This document shows positions 42,194 to 53,659 of a stretch of DNA of 64,000 nt, piece after piece. Made by a program: the position numbers and the translations under genes. This DNA is from Microbacterium lacus (GTDB lineage: Bacteria; Actinomycetota; Actinomycetes; Actinomycetales; Microbacteriaceae), in NCBI RefSeq assembly GCF_002812805.1, contig NZ_NMUM01000009.1:1-64000 (forward strand), read 5' to 3'. Every line of letters starts with the position of its first letter. The first letter of the stretch is position 1. A model generated the notes under the pieces. It worked only from the letters and a program-made list of their open reading frames with translations. It did not search any database and was not told the DNA's origin.

Positions 42194-43369
42194 TCACACC
42201 TTCACTTCGCTCGGGTTCAGCCAGCGGCTGATCGTTTTTCTATCCCTGCCAAAAATCACTCCAAGCTCGCTCTGGCTCAAAGATGCTGGCGGCTCGTTGA
42301 GATGCTTCGCGAGCTGCTGGTCAGTCGAGTCGAGCCCATCCGCGCCCTGTATACCCGTGGCCTGCGCTGCTTCGCGAAGCACGGTTACAGGTGACCGAGC
42401 ATCCCGAGTCGCAAGCACTGTGGATTTCAGGAATGCCATTGCCAGCGTTCTGACATCAGCGCCTGATCGACCAGAGGTCACACTGGCGACGGCCTTGGCG
42501 AGCGGATCCACTTCTTCCAACCGGTCGAGAAGAAGATGGCCGATCTCAACCCGACCCTCGTACGTCGGCATGCCGAGGTGAATTTGATGCTCGAACCGAC
42601 GCCACACTGCTGAGTCGAGGAGTTTCTCGTGGTTGGTGACAGCAATCGTCAAGCCGAACTCAGTCCGCTTATCGAGGTTCTGCAGCAACGCGTTCACTAC
42701 ACGCTTGATCTCTCCTACCTCGTTCGCATCGTCGCGGATCTTCGCGACAGCATCGAACTCATCGAGGATCAGCACGCAGTCGTAGCGGTTACAGAAATCG
42801 AAGAGAGCCCCGAGGTTCCTGGCGGTGTTGCCAAGCAGCGAAGAGATAAGCCCATCGAGACGCGCGATCACTGCTGGACGACCGAGACGCACGGAGATTG
42901 CGAGCGCCAGCGTGGTCTTACCTGTCCCGGGAGGCCCATAGATCAGCAGGGTGCGGCTGATGGGGAGCCCCACCTGCGCAAGTTCAGCTTCGTGCTGCCA
43001 TTCGCGCACCAGCGAGTCGTACGCTGCCTGCGCCTGCACGGGGAGGACCGGTAGCGCGCGGCGACGGTCCGGCGTCACGACTTCACACAGCGGCGCTCCA
43101 GACTCACGATCTACGGGGAGCGCCGTCTTCGGCCCTAGTCGTTGAGCCGTCGGAGCAGCCGTTGCGACATCGGAGGGCTGCAAATTGATGGGCTCAACCG
43201 CCTGGCGGTTGCGAGCTCGCGTAATCAGCGACCGAAGCTTGCGGGCGTTGCTGTCATCTCCTGATTCGGCGAGCCTCTCGGCAAGGCGGGTTACCTGGTG
43301 CTCGATAGCCTCCGGGTTGCCAGCGAGAGCAGTGCGGGCGAGCGCCTGAATGACATCGAAGTTCTCCAT
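42194..43369 (-). CDS. ietA: AAA ATPase of an ietAS-type system
   Basis: A 391-residue AAA+ protein. Walker A is GPPGTGKTT (Lys151), Walker B is CVLILDEFDAV, a sensor-1-like Asn is in IAVTNHEKLL and an Arg finger candidate is in WRRFEHQIHL. An N-terminal helical region of 110 residues precedes it. The last 30 residues (LSQSELGVIFGRDRKTISRW) look like a helix-turn-helix. It probably controls the protease encoded next and may supply antitoxin or sensor function. ATG at 43369 begins MENFDVIQAL; a TAGTGT box just upstream suggests a leaderless transcript. Confidence 0.82.
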   Translation of the reverse strand: MENFDVIQALARTALAGNPEAIEHQVTRLAERLAESGDDSNARKLRSLITRARNRQAVEPINLQPSDVATAAPTAQRLGPKTALPVDRESGAPLCEVVTPDRRRALPVLPVQAQAAYDSLVREWQHEAELAQVGLPISRTLLIYGPPGTGKTTLALAISVRLGRPAVIARLDGLISSLLGNTARNLGALFDFCNRYDCVLILDEFDAVAKIRDDANEVGEIKRVVNALLQNLDKRTEFGLTIAVTNHEKLLDSAVWRRFEHQIHLGMPTYEGRVEIGHLLLDRLEEVDPLAKAVASVTSGRSGADVRTLAMAFLKSTVLATRDARSPVTVLREAAQATGIQGADGLDSTDQQLAKHLNEPPASLSQSELGVIFGRDRKTISRWLNPSEVKV

Positions 43370-43536
43370 GTGGACAACACTAGACGCTGGGTGCGACATT
43401 CACTCGCCCCGATGGGGCACTCGGGCCTCGAGATGGGACACGCGACGGTGTTCACTCGAGTGCATCGCGTCGGCCCGCCACCGCGACGGGATCCTGGCAA
43501 ATGTCTCCTATCCCTACGGTTGTGAAACGCAATGCT

Positions 43537-44277
43537 TTATGGCGTAGTTTTCGCGGCGAGAGATCGCGCTTCGGCACGACCCATCGTGACGAAGTCGCGG
43601 GTGAATTCATCAAATTTTGACGGGTCGAGCTTGCCTGCGTCGACGAGCCGGGCTGCTTCCATCGACGCGTCGAGGGTCGGCTTTCCAGTGACGACCGGGT
43701 AGGGGAAAGACTGTAGGACACCGCGCGACCTAAGCACCTTGCTCGCCATCAGCGGGAAGCCGAAGGCAGGATCGCCGGCATCCGCGCGGAGATGGTCTCC
43801 ATCGGGGAGCCACGCGAGCCCGTGACCCATTGGCTCGACCTTCCACCCCAACCCCTCGTAGAAACCCACCTGGTCTACTGGGATGTGCGCATGAATGAGA
43901 TTCTGCACAACCTTTTGCGATCGCGTAATGATCTTCTTTACCAGCGCTGCGCCAATACCCTGCCCCCGGTGCTCCGGCTGGACAGCGAGGTACTGGAGGT
44001 TCATGGTCTGCGCGTCCGTATCGCCCGACGTCATCATGGAGGGCACCCCGACTGCAAATCCGACTATTTCCCCTTCTACTTCGGCGACGAAGGTGAAGGC
44101 GCGCATCGGCGCGGCGAGCCGTTCTGTGAGGGCAATAGCGGCGAGATTCTCGTCGTCGTATAAGTAGCCCGCGTGGCGCACTCCAGACTTTGCCGGAAAG
44201 TACTCGTGCTCCAGCAACCTGAGCGCTTCACGGTCGGCGGGGGTGGCGAATCGTATGCGGGGACGCGGTGTGGTCAT
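43537..44277 (-). CDS. GNAT-family N-acetyltransferase
   Basis: A 246-residue protein. The GNAT acetyl-CoA loop is LAVQPEHRGQGIGAALVKKI, preceded by TFVAEVEGEIVGFAVGVPS. The acceptor is unknown. A C-terminal extension of about 90 residues (from GDPAFGFPLMASKVL) is not part of the standard fold. ATG at 44277 is preceded by GATACT 9 bases upstream with no ribosome site, which suggests a leaderless transcript. It is inside the island but separated from ietA by 168 bases, so it may be passenger cargo. Confidence 0.8.
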   Translation of the reverse strand: MTTPRPRIRFATPADREALRLLEHEYFPAKSGVRHAGYLYDDENLAAIALTERLAAPMRAFTFVAEVEGEIVGFAVGVPSMMTSGDTDAQTMNLQYLAVQPEHRGQGIGAALVKKIITRSQKVVQNLIHAHIPVDQVGFYEGLGWKVEPMGHGLAWLPDGDHLRADAGDPAFGFPLMASKVLRSRGVLQSFPYPVVTGKPTLDASMEAARLVDAGKLDPSKFDEFTRDFVTMGRAEARSLAAKTTP

Positions 44278-44368
44278 GGGGAGACAGTATCGACTCCGGT
44301 CCGACGGTAGGCGGTTGCTCCGAGGTCGGATCCGCCCCACAGGGCCGATGGGTCGATGGGTCGATGGG

Positions 44369-44521
44369 TTCACGATCATTGCCGCGCTCGCACAGATGGA
44401 GCATGAGATATGGTGCGAACGCGTCACCGACTCCATCAGCAAATGGGCGGCCGCAAAGGCACGGACTATCGTCGTAGTCCAGCACGTGCTGCTGAGCAGG
44501 GGCTCCGACATCCACACCTGA
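44369..44521 (+). pseudogene. Serine recombinase fragment
   Basis: The frame reads FTIIAALAQMEHEIWCERVTDSISKWAAAK, which aligns with the (I/M)AALAQMERELIxERVxxxxAxxRAxG block at the end of the resolvase catalytic domain. The catalytic N terminus and the DNA-binding C terminus are missing. It lies just inside the right attachment repeat. Confidence 0.6.
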
Positions 44522-44651
44522 TGCCCTTACGTGCCGGGAAAGTGCCGGGAGCTCCATGGAATCGACGACGATCAACGAGCACCAATGAGCACTCGACCCG
44601 CGGAATCGCGCGACCAACGAGTACCAACTGAGACACGTGGAGTCGACGCGC

Positions 44652-44698
44652 CTAACTGAAAATCGTGAGGTCACGGGATCGACGCCCGTCGGAGCCAC
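44652..44698 (+). repeat. Right 47-base attachment-type direct repeat
   Basis: This is identical to 39164-39210. Upstream sequence of about 130 bases is also similar to that upstream of the left copy, including the arm-type repeats. The pair defines a 5.4-kb island. Confidence 0.8.
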
Positions 44699-44723
44699 AC
44701 GGGTGATCATTACGTCACCCCAG

Positions 44724-44756
44724 AAACCCTCGCGGAGCTTCTATCCGCGGGGGTTT
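44724..44756 (+). terminator. Hairpin after the right attachment repeat
   Basis: AAACCCTCGCGGA pairs with TCCGCGGGGGTTT across a 7-base loop and is followed by a T-containing tail. It sits where the terminator of an intact tRNA target would lie. Confidence 0.6.
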
Positions 44757-45008
44757 TGCTTTGCCCTGGTGAGAGGCGTTTTCCGCGTCGCCCTGGGCAC
44801 CGAGCTGGGCCGGCCTGGGGTCGGATATGGGCCCTTTCCAGACCTAGAAGACGACCCACAACGAGGCCACCCACCTGGCCGCCGGGTCTCAGGGCGTGAC
44901 GCCCACCTCGCGGTCCGGTAGGGACCAAAGTGTCCACGACGGAGCAAAGTTCACCCGTGAGACCATGGACCCCCGACGGTAGTCTCGCCTTCGATCAAGG
45001 GATGGCCT

Positions 45009-45896
45009 GTGACCGAGCCGCACCATCCGCAACCTCGCCCGGAGTCGCTGCGCTCGCACAAGTCCCCTCGCGCCGTCGGCTCGCTTCTGATCGTCGGATG
45101 CGGACGCCTCGGCACTGCGCTCGGTCGACTCGTTCTAGCGGACGGTGGGGCCGTGATCGGCATCCGCCGAAATCCCGGTGAACTACCCGACGCGTTCACG
45201 ACGATCGCGGCCGACGTCACGCAGCCCGTCGACGTCGCCCTGCCACCCGTCGATTCGATCGTCTTCACGCTGCCGCCGGGCTCCCGCGCCACCGGCCCCA
45301 ACAATGACACCTACCAACGCGCTCTCGCCAACGTCGATTCAGCATTGGCGGCCCGCCCTTGTCGAGTCGTCTTCGTCTCGTCCACACGCGTCTTCGAAGG
45401 GGCTGCCGCTTCGCAGACGATCGACGAGAGCAGCGAGCCCGCGCCTCAGAGCGAACGCGCCGAGTCCTTGCTCGCAGGCGAACGACTGGCCGTCGAGCTT
45501 TTTGGAGCCCACGTCATCCGTCCTGCCGGGATCTACGGCGACGGACGCAACTCGCTGATCGAGCGGGTACGCGCAGGAGACAAACTCGACGGGAACAGGC
45601 TCACGAACCGCATCCACCAGGACGACCTGGCCCGTGGGATCTACACGGTGCTGCGGTCGCCGAACCCTCCCCCTCTCCTCCACGCCACCGATGACCACCC
45701 GGCGCCCCTGCGCGACGTCGCGACGTTCATCGCCGCCACCCTCGGAGTCGATCCGCCGCCCTTCGCAGACGCGACCGACGTCTCAGGACGACGGATGTCG
45801 GGGGCGCTGTTCCGCGCGACCGTCGGCGGGCTGACCTATCCCGATTACCGGGCCGGGTACGGGGCCATCCTCCGCGATACTGTCGGGCGTCACTGA
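45009..45896 (+). CDS. NAD-dependent epimerase/dehydratase-like protein (extended SDR, YeeZ type)
   Basis: A 295-residue protein. After a 25-residue charged leader, LLIVGCGRLGTALGRLVL gives the nucleotide-binding motif. VVFVSSTRVFEG, HVIRPAGIYGDGRNSLI and NRIHQDDLARGIYTVL match extended SDRs of the YeeZ/YbjT kind. The classic YxxxK is not evident, as in many members of this group. The product is unknown. AAGGGA precedes the GTG. It is the first chromosomal gene right of the island. Confidence 0.78.
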   Translation: MTEPHHPQPRPESLRSHKSPRAVGSLLIVGCGRLGTALGRLVLADGGAVIGIRRNPGELPDAFTTIAADVTQPVDVALPPVDSIVFTLPPGSRATGPNNDTYQRALANVDSALAARPCRVVFVSSTRVFEGAAASQTIDESSEPAPQSERAESLLAGERLAVELFGAHVIRPAGIYGDGRNSLIERVRAGDKLDGNRLTNRIHQDDLARGIYTVLRSPNPPPLLHATDDHPAPLRDVATFIAATLGVDPPPFADATDVSGRRMSGALFRATVGGLTYPDYRAGYGAILRDTVGRH

Positions 45897-45951
45897 GAGA
45901 TCATCGGCCGCGGACCGCCCGAGGCCCCGCGAGCCGCGGTCCAGACCGACG

Positions 45952-46476
45952 CTAGCGATCCGCCGCGACCGAGCATTCAGCGCAGAGCCCGACGAGCGTC
46001 GACTGCGCGGGGTCCAGAACGAAACCCCGATCCGCGGCGACCCGCGCGACCGCGTCGGACAGTACCGCGGGTGGCAGCACGAAGACCTCACCGCAACTGC
46101 GGCAGCGGGCGTGCAGGTGCTCGTGCGTCTGTCCGACCGCCGCGAGGTGGTAGACCGCGGCACCACCGGTGACCTGCATGCTCGTCGCAACCCCGATCTC
46201 CGCCAAACGCTCAAGCGTCCGGTAGACCGTCGCGCGGTGAACCGGCGTCTGCTCGGATTCGAGGGCAGCCGCTACCTGGTCGGCACTCAGATGCTCGCTC
46301 CGACTCGCGAGCACCTCGAGCACGGCACGGCGGGAACCCGTGACTCGCTCCCCCGCCTGACGAAGCACCGCGATCGCGGCTGCCGCCGTCGCATCCGTCG
46401 CCTGCCGGTGGAATGCGGCATGATCGCGGGACGCGCCGACCACCGAAGGATGCGTGTGTGCGTGCTGGTCGATCAC
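45952..46476 (-). CDS. Fur-family metalloregulator, probably nickel- or zinc-responsive
   Basis: A 174-residue protein. The winged helix contains PVHRATVYRTLERLAEIG, the Fur recognition helix. HEHLHARCRSCGEVF and the C-terminal LCAECS give two CxxC structural zinc sites. A His-rich N terminus (HAHTH) precedes. Divergent placement beside the cbiM nickel/cobalt importer and near urease suggests a Nur-type nickel sensor, but a Zur or Fur role cannot be excluded. GTG at 46476 is chosen because no upstream start has support. A dyad TGCGAC-CTT-GTCGCA lies 29 bases upstream. Confidence 0.85.
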   Translation of the reverse strand: MIDQHAHTHPSVVGASRDHAAFHRQATDATAAAAIAVLRQAGERVTGSRRAVLEVLASRSEHLSADQVAAALESEQTPVHRATVYRTLERLAEIGVATSMQVTGGAAVYHLAAVGQTHEHLHARCRSCGEVFVLPPAVLSDAVARVAADRGFVLDPAQSTLVGLCAECSVAADR

Positions 46477-46504
46477 GCGTTCATCGTCGCACACCGGGTC
46501 TAGC

Positions 46505-46519
46505 TGCGACCTTGTCGCA
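46505..46519. promoter_or_regulatory. Candidate Fur-family operator TGCGAC-CTT-GTCGCA
   Basis: A perfect 6-3-6 dyad in the 182-base spacer between the Fur-family gene and cbiM. A second, looser dyad GAGTG-AGCG-CACTC follows near 46541-46554. The position suits autoregulation plus control of the importer. Confidence 0.5.
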
Positions 46520-46658
46520 CCAAGCGATCCCGAGGCAATAGAGTGAGCGCACTCGTTCAGCACCACGGCGAGCCCACAATCAGGCTCCACCCCTTCCACG
46601 ACCAGCTTCGTCGCCCGGCTCGCACCCGCCGCGTCGGCCCTTCGTCCCAGGAGAGCGC

Positions 46659-47354
46659 GTGCACGTACCCGACGGATTCCTCGACCTGCCGATGTCGATC
46701 GCGACCGGCGTCGTGGCGGTCGGGGGAATCGCCCTCGCCCTGAAACGGGCACCCTCCGAGTACGTCGACGATCGCAAGGCACCGATGGTCGGCATCGTCG
46801 CGACCGTCGTCTTCGCCGCGCAGATGATCAACTTTCCGGTCGGGGTGGGTACGAGCGGGCACCTGATGGGCGGTGCGCTCGCGGCTGTTCTGGTCGGGCC
46901 GGCCACCGCTGTGCTCTGTCTGAGTGTCGTGCTGATCGTCCAGGCGTTCCTCTTCACGGATGGCGGCATCACGGCGCTGGGGACGAACATCACGCTCATC
47001 GCTCTGGTGACGGTGATCATCGGATGGCTCGTGTTCCGTGCACTTCTTCTCGCCCTTCCCGCCCGACGGTGGTCCGTCGTGGCCGCGGCCGCGGCGGGGG
47101 CGTTCCTGTCGGTTCCCGCGGCATCCGCCGTCTTCGCCCTCCTCTTCGCGATCGGCGGCCAGGCACCAGTCCCGTTCGGAGGGCTGCTGGCCGCGATGAT
47201 CGGCTGGCACAGCATCATCGGCGTCGGCGAGGCCGTGATCACCGGACTGATCGTGTCTGCCGTGTTGGCGACCCGACCCGACCTCGTCTACGGCGCACGC
47301 TTCGTCCGCGGCGGCCGGATCCTCACCGCGACGCCGGCCAAACCCCTCGCATGA
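46659..47354 (+). CDS. cbiM: ECF-type nickel/cobalt transporter, S component CbiM/NikM
   Basis: A 231-residue membrane protein with about seven hydrophobic segments. It begins MHVPDGFLDLP; the invariant Met-His N terminus and a second His in SGHLMGG bind Ni2+ or Co2+. MIGWHSIIGVGEAVITG is the conserved C-terminal loop. It captures the metal outside and passes it to CbiNQO. AGGAGAGC before the GTG at 46659 fixes the start at the functional His2. First of four overlapping genes; the urease nearby suggests nickel. Confidence 0.92.
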   Translation: MHVPDGFLDLPMSIATGVVAVGGIALALKRAPSEYVDDRKAPMVGIVATVVFAAQMINFPVGVGTSGHLMGGALAAVLVGPATAVLCLSVVLIVQAFLFTDGGITALGTNITLIALVTVIIGWLVFRALLLALPARRWSVVAAAAAGAFLSVPAASAVFALLFAIGGQAPVPFGGLLAAMIGWHSIIGVGEAVITGLIVSAVLATRPDLVYGARFVRGGRILTATPAKPLA

Positions 47355-47722
47355 GCACCTCCGCGGATGGAACCGCACGACCCGCGGAGGCGGCAGCATC
47401 CGCTCCCCGCATCTCGACGCGCGCATTTACGATCGGTGCGCTCATCCTCTGCCTCGTCATCGCGTGTGTCGTGAGCATCGCGGCGTCGAGCAGTCCCGAC
47501 GGGCTCGAGTACATCGCCGGATCGACGGGGTTTCTCGACACCGCCCAGGACAGCGCGACGGCGAGCAGCCCGCTGGCGGAGTACGCGACGGCGGGAGTCG
47601 AGCACTCGTGGCTGTCGGTCGCCATCGCGGGAGCGACCGGATGCGTCGTGACCTTCGGCGCCGCTTGGCTGCTCGGGCGCGCCGCCAAGCGCCGACGGGT
47701 CGGAGCGCGGGGCGCCGAGTGA
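47351..47722 (+). CDS. CbiN-like PDGLE-domain subunit of the nickel/cobalt transporter
   Basis: A 123-residue protein with two membrane segments (FTIGALILCLVIACVVSIA and VAIAGATGCVVTFGAAWLLG) flanking an extracytoplasmic loop that starts SSSPDGLEY. The PDGLE motif defines the replacement of CbiN in actinobacteria. It supports metal loading of CbiM. It overlaps cbiM and cbiQ by 4 bases on each side. Confidence 0.9.
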   Translation: MSTSADGTARPAEAAASAPRISTRAFTIGALILCLVIACVVSIAASSSPDGLEYIAGSTGFLDTAQDSATASSPLAEYATAGVEHSWLSVAIAGATGCVVTFGAAWLLGRAAKRRRVGARGAE

Positions 47723-48371
47723 CACACACCGAAGGCCGCCAAACGCGGAGCGCCCTACACAGGCTGGATGCCCGCACGAAAATGATCGCGGTCGCGGTGT
47801 TCGCGCTCGCCATCGTCGCGACGCCGCGCGAGTGGTTCGGGGTGTACGCCCTCGCCGCGGGTCTGCTCGTCGGCCTCGCGGTGGTCGCGCGCATCCGGCC
47901 CGCATGGATCGCCCGGCGGCTCGTGATCGAGCTGCCGCTGCTCGTCTTTGTCCTCGTATTGCCCCTGGTCGCGACCGGGACGCGGATCGAGGTGGCCGGT
48001 CTTTCGCTGTCGGTCGCCGGGCTCTGGGGCGCCTGGGCAACACTGGCGAAGGCGACACTGAGCCTGATCGCGACGCTCATCCTGGTCGCCACGACCGAGC
48101 CGCGCCGCATCGTGCTCGCGTTCGACGAACTGCGACTTCCCCGGCAGCTCACCGCAATCATGAGCCTGATGGTGCGCTACATCGAGGTCATCGCCGATGA
48201 GTTCGAGCGCGCGCGCATCGCCCGTGCATCACGGGGCTTCGAGACGCGGGGACTGCGATCGTGGCGCGTGCTCGCGGCGTCGATCGGAAGGCTCTTCGTG
48301 CGCTCGCATGGCCGGGGCGAACGCGTCCATCTCGCGATGCTGGCGCGCGGTTACCAGCAGCCCGGGTCGAC

Positions 48372-48375
<4 letters not shown>
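47719..48375 (+). CDS. cbiQ: ECF transporter transmembrane subunit CbiQ
   Basis: A 218-residue membrane protein. LHRLDARTKMIAVAVFALAI is the standard start, and the cytoplasmic coupling helices include ERARIARASRGFETRG and the later LAMLARGYQ, the Ala-Arg-Gly motifs that transmit ATP hydrolysis. It joins the ATPase CbiO to CbiM. GTG at 47719 overlaps the PDGLE gene by 4 bases and the stop overlaps cbiO by 4. Confidence 0.93.
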
Positions 48376-49124
<749 letters not shown>

Positions 49125-49130
49125 CGCGGA

Positions 49131-49850
49131 CTACTTTCCGACCGCGGTCCGCGTCCCCTCACGGAGTAAACCCGCCCACTCGTCCCAGACCCGATCGAGT
49201 CGTGATGTGTGCGTCTCGGCGCCGAGGTGCCGGGCGATCGCTCCGGAATGCTCCAGCACCAGGTCGCCCCTCGTCGTCTCAGGCTCGAAGCCGAGGGCGA
49301 TCACCGAGTCGAGCACACGGTGGGCGCCCAGCACACCGGGCTCCGGAGCGAGTCCATCGAGGTCGAGCTGTTCGACCAGTAGCGGCCCGTCCGCGTCGCC
49401 CGCGACGAATGACGAGGCGAGGCGGCCTCCGCTCTCGCCATGGCGCCCGAGCACGAGGGTCTCGCGGATGACGGCGGTCGCCCCGGTGGCGAGGTGCAGC
49501 GTCGTCCGGCGTTCGACGTCAGCGCCATCCGTCGCGACGAAAGGCAGCCCGCGCCAGAGCAACGTCGCGCCCTCCGCGACGTGCACCTCCATCGTCCAGC
49601 TGGAGCGCCGCCCATCCGCCCGATACGCGATCGTCCCGCCGACGTCTTCGATCTCGAGCAGACATCCGGCGCCCACAGAGACGTCGACGTGCACGTCGTC
49701 ACCCCCGAGGAGGATCATCCCGGCCGCGGCGAGCGCGATGTGCGCACGCGCGGCATCCCGAGAGATCAGGCGAGGCGCGAGCGCGCCGACGGCCAGGTCT
49801 ACCCGAGCGCGTGGGTCGCCCTGTATGACGGCGATGCGGGTGGGGATCAC
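49131..49850 (-). CDS. ureD: Urease accessory protein UreD
   Basis: A 239-residue protein with the UreD beta-fold: [46 protein letters not shown] and [11 protein letters not shown]. UreD binds apo-urease and forms the nickel delivery complex with UreF and UreG. GTG at 49850 overlaps ureG by 4 bases. It is the last gene of ureABCFGD. Confidence 0.9.
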   Translation of the reverse strand: MIPTRIAVIQGDPRARVDLAVGALAPRLISRDAARAHIALAAAGMILLGGDDVHVDVSVGAGCLLEIEDVGGTIAYRADGRRSSWTMEVHVAEGATLLWRGLPFVATDGADVERRTTLHLATGATAVIRETLVLGRHGESGGRLASSFVAGDADGPLLVEQLDLDGLAPEPGVLGAHRVLDSVIALGFEPETTRGDLVLEHSGAIARHLGAETHTSRLDRVWDEWAGLLREGTRTAVGK

Positions 49851-50614
49851 TCGTGCGTGTGCGCCCCTGCGCCGGCGTGCTCGTGCTCGGGCTCGTCGTG
49901 CGCGTGGACGAACCCGCCCTCGGGGTGATCTTCGTCGGCGTGGAAGTGCGGCGCCATGGGGCCCGGATCCTGCGGCACGTGTGTGCCCGCGCGGTGCTGG
50001 GCCAGCATGCTCAGAACCCAGGCACGCAACGACGCGATGGATGCCGGGTCGTGCTTCGACAGCGCGAGCACCGCACGGCCCTCTCGCGCTTCCGAGGCAT
50101 CCGCAACCATCTGCGGCACGTCGACCCCGACGTAGGGCGCCAGGTCGGTCTTGTTGACGACGAGTAGATCGGCGCGACCGATGCCCGGGCCGCCCTTCCG
50201 CGCCACATCGCCGCCGCCGGCCACGTCGAGTACGAAGATCTGCGCGTCCACGAGGGCGGGCGAGAAGGTGGCCGTCAGGTTGTCGCCGCCCGATTCGATG
50301 AGCACGACGTCGAGAGGGGCGAAGTCGCGCTCGAGGTCTTCGGTCGCCAGCAGGTTGGTGGTGATGTCGTCGCGGATCGCGGTGTGCGGGCAGGCGCCGG
50401 TCTCGACGGCGCGGATACGTTCGGGGTCGAGCACGCCCGCGGACCGCAGAAAGCGGGCATCTTCGTCGGTGTAGATGTCGTTCGTGATGACGCCGAGGCG
50501 CAGGTCGTCGGCGAGCGCACGGCAGACGGTCGCGATGAGCGACGACTTGCCGGTGCCGACGGGGCCGGCGACTCCGAGACGGAGCGCACGGGCGGGTACG
50601 GGGGTTTCAGGCAC
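49847..50614 (-). CDS. ureG: Urease accessory GTPase UreG with C-terminal His-rich tail
   Basis: A 255-residue SIMIBI GTPase. P-loop [25 protein letters not shown], the metal motif CPH in [29 protein letters not shown] and [12 protein letters not shown] are all in order. The final 35 residues are rich in His, Asp and Glu ([18 protein letters not shown]), a possible nickel store; His-rich runs in UreG are more often N-terminal. No ureE is present, so this tail may replace its metal-carrier role. GGAGG lies before the GTG at 50614. Confidence 0.93.
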   Translation of the reverse strand: MPETPVPARALRLGVAGPVGTGKSSLIATVCRALADDLRLGVITNDIYTDEDARFLRSAGVLDPERIRAVETGACPHTAIRDDITTNLLATEDLERDFAPLDVVLIESGGDNLTATFSPALVDAQIFVLDVAGGGDVARKGGPGIGRADLLVVNKTDLAPYVGVDVPQMVADASEAREGRAVLALSKHDPASIASLRAWVLSMLAQHRAGTHVPQDPGPMAPHFHADEDHPEGGFVHAHDEPEHEHAGAGAHTHE

Positions 50615-51284
50615 GGAACAACCTCCTGTTGCTGGCGGCATGGGCTTCGGTCCATGCCTCGGTCTGGGGTGCGCTCGCCGCGGGGATCGCGTCGGGCAGG
50701 GTGAGTGCAGCAAGCTGCGGAATGAAGGGATCGACCGCGGCGCACGCGTCGAGGACGAGGCGGACCCCGTCGATCGGGTCGCCCGGCTCGAGCTTGAGCA
50801 TCGCGGCCACGGCACACGCCATGTCGTCGTACACGGCGAGGCGCACGAGAGTCTCGGCATCCAGGCCGACGTGGGCGGCGACGGCCCCCAGCACGATCGG
50901 GCGCGGAGCAGTGCTCGCCACCGCGCCGATCGACGGTGAATCCGGCCAGAGGTTGCGGGCCAGCCGCAGGAATCCTCGACCGAGCTCGCGCGAGGCGTGG
51001 CGGGCGGCGCGACTCGGCGTTCGGGCCGCCCAGGCGCGCACGACGGTCGCGAGCGGCGCTTCGCGTGACGACGCCATGCCAAGCGCAACGTGCCGAGCGA
51101 CGACGGCGGTCGCTGCATCGACGAGCGTCGTCGTCCGCCCGCGAACACGGAGGAAGGCCGAGACATCGCCGGGCGCGAGTCCGCCCTGCAGGGCAGGTTC
51201 CAATCCCGACGAGAAGGCGTGCCCACCGCTCGGCAGGCGCGCGTCGGCCAGCAGCATCGTGATCGTATGGGCGGCGGGTGTCAT
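50607..51284 (-). CDS. ureF: Urease accessory protein UreF
   Basis: A 225-residue all-helical protein. [23 protein letters not shown] is the UreF opening and [22 protein letters not shown] is a core helix pair. UreF couples UreG to the UreD-urease complex. ATG at 51284 is used; it lies 11 bases after ureC and its 3' end overlaps ureG by 8 bases. Confidence 0.9.
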   Translation of the reverse strand: MTPAAHTITMLLADARLPSGGHAFSSGLEPALQGGLAPGDVSAFLRVRGRTTTLVDAATAVVARHVALGMASSREAPLATVVRAWAARTPSRAARHASRELGRGFLRLARNLWPDSPSIGAVASTAPRPIVLGAVAAHVGLDAETLVRLAVYDDMACAVAAMLKLEPGDPIDGVRLVLDACAAVDPFIPQLAALTLPDAIPAASAPQTEAWTEAHAASNRRLFRA

Positions 51285-51295
51285 GGACGTTCCGC

Positions 51296-52979
<1,684 letters not shown>

Positions 52980-52993
<14 letters not shown>

Positions 52994-53330
52994 CGAGCAC
53001 CTCCTCGCCAGCGGCCTTGAGCTGAATCCCGGGCACCCGTCGCAGCCCCCGCAGCGTCACCGCATCCAGCTCGCGCGACGCACCGGGCTCGAACCGCTGC
53101 GAGGTACCCGACGGGATGTCGAGCCGAAACCCCCGCGCGCGGACCCGGTCGAACTCCAGCCCGGCGTTCGCATCGGGCAGGTGCAGGTGAGAGCCGATCT
53201 GGATCGGCCGATCACCGGTGTTGATGAACACGAGCCGGATGCGCTCGTGTTCGCCGCGATCTGCGTTGAGCTCGATCCTACCCGGGCGGATCCGAAAGGC
53301 GCCGGGGCCGTCGGACGAAGCGGATGCCAC
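52980..53330 (-). CDS. ureB: Urease beta subunit
   Basis: A 116-residue protein. [31 protein letters not shown] (seen in two parts) is the UreB core and [17 protein letters not shown] the second conserved block. GTG at 53330 is chosen with AAGAAGG six bases upstream; the frame extends further only by overlapping ureA. It sits between ureA and ureC in the operon. Confidence 0.94.
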
Positions 53331-53356
53331 GATGAACCTTCTTTCTCGCCGGGCAG

Positions 53357-53659
53357 CTAGTCGATGGGGTGATGGATGGTGACGAGCTTGCGGCCGTCGG
53401 GGAAGGTGGCTTCGACCTGGACGTCGACGATCATCTCGGCGACCCCGGGCATGACCTGCTCGCGGGTCAGTACGCGTCGCCCGGCATCCATCAGCTCGGC
53501 GACCCCCCGGCCCTCGCGCGCTCCCTCGATGACCCAGCACGAGAGCAGGGCGATGGTCTCGGGATGGTTCAGCGCGATGCCCCGCTCGAGCCGGTCGCGG
53601 GCGACCATGGCAGCGACCGAAAGCAGTAGCTTTTCGGTCTCGGCTGGGGTGAAATGCAT
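53357..53659 (-). CDS. ureA: Urease gamma subunit
   Basis: A 100-residue protein of exact UreA length. [45 protein letters not shown] and [19 protein letters not shown] are diagnostic. GAGGAACG precedes the ATG. It is the first gene of the urease operon, so the promoter lies in 53660-54124, shared with divergent urtA. Confidence 0.97.
   Translation of the reverse strand: MHFTPAETEKLLLSVAAMVARDRLERGIALNHPETIALLSCWVIEGAREGRGVAELMDAGRRVLTREQVMPGVAEMIVDVQVEATFPDGRKLVTIHHPID

Noticed and set aside
49847..51226. A longer ureG frame reaching 51226
   Set aside because: It would run antisense-free through ureF in another frame and lacks a domain; GGAGG before the GTG at 50614 fixes the real start.
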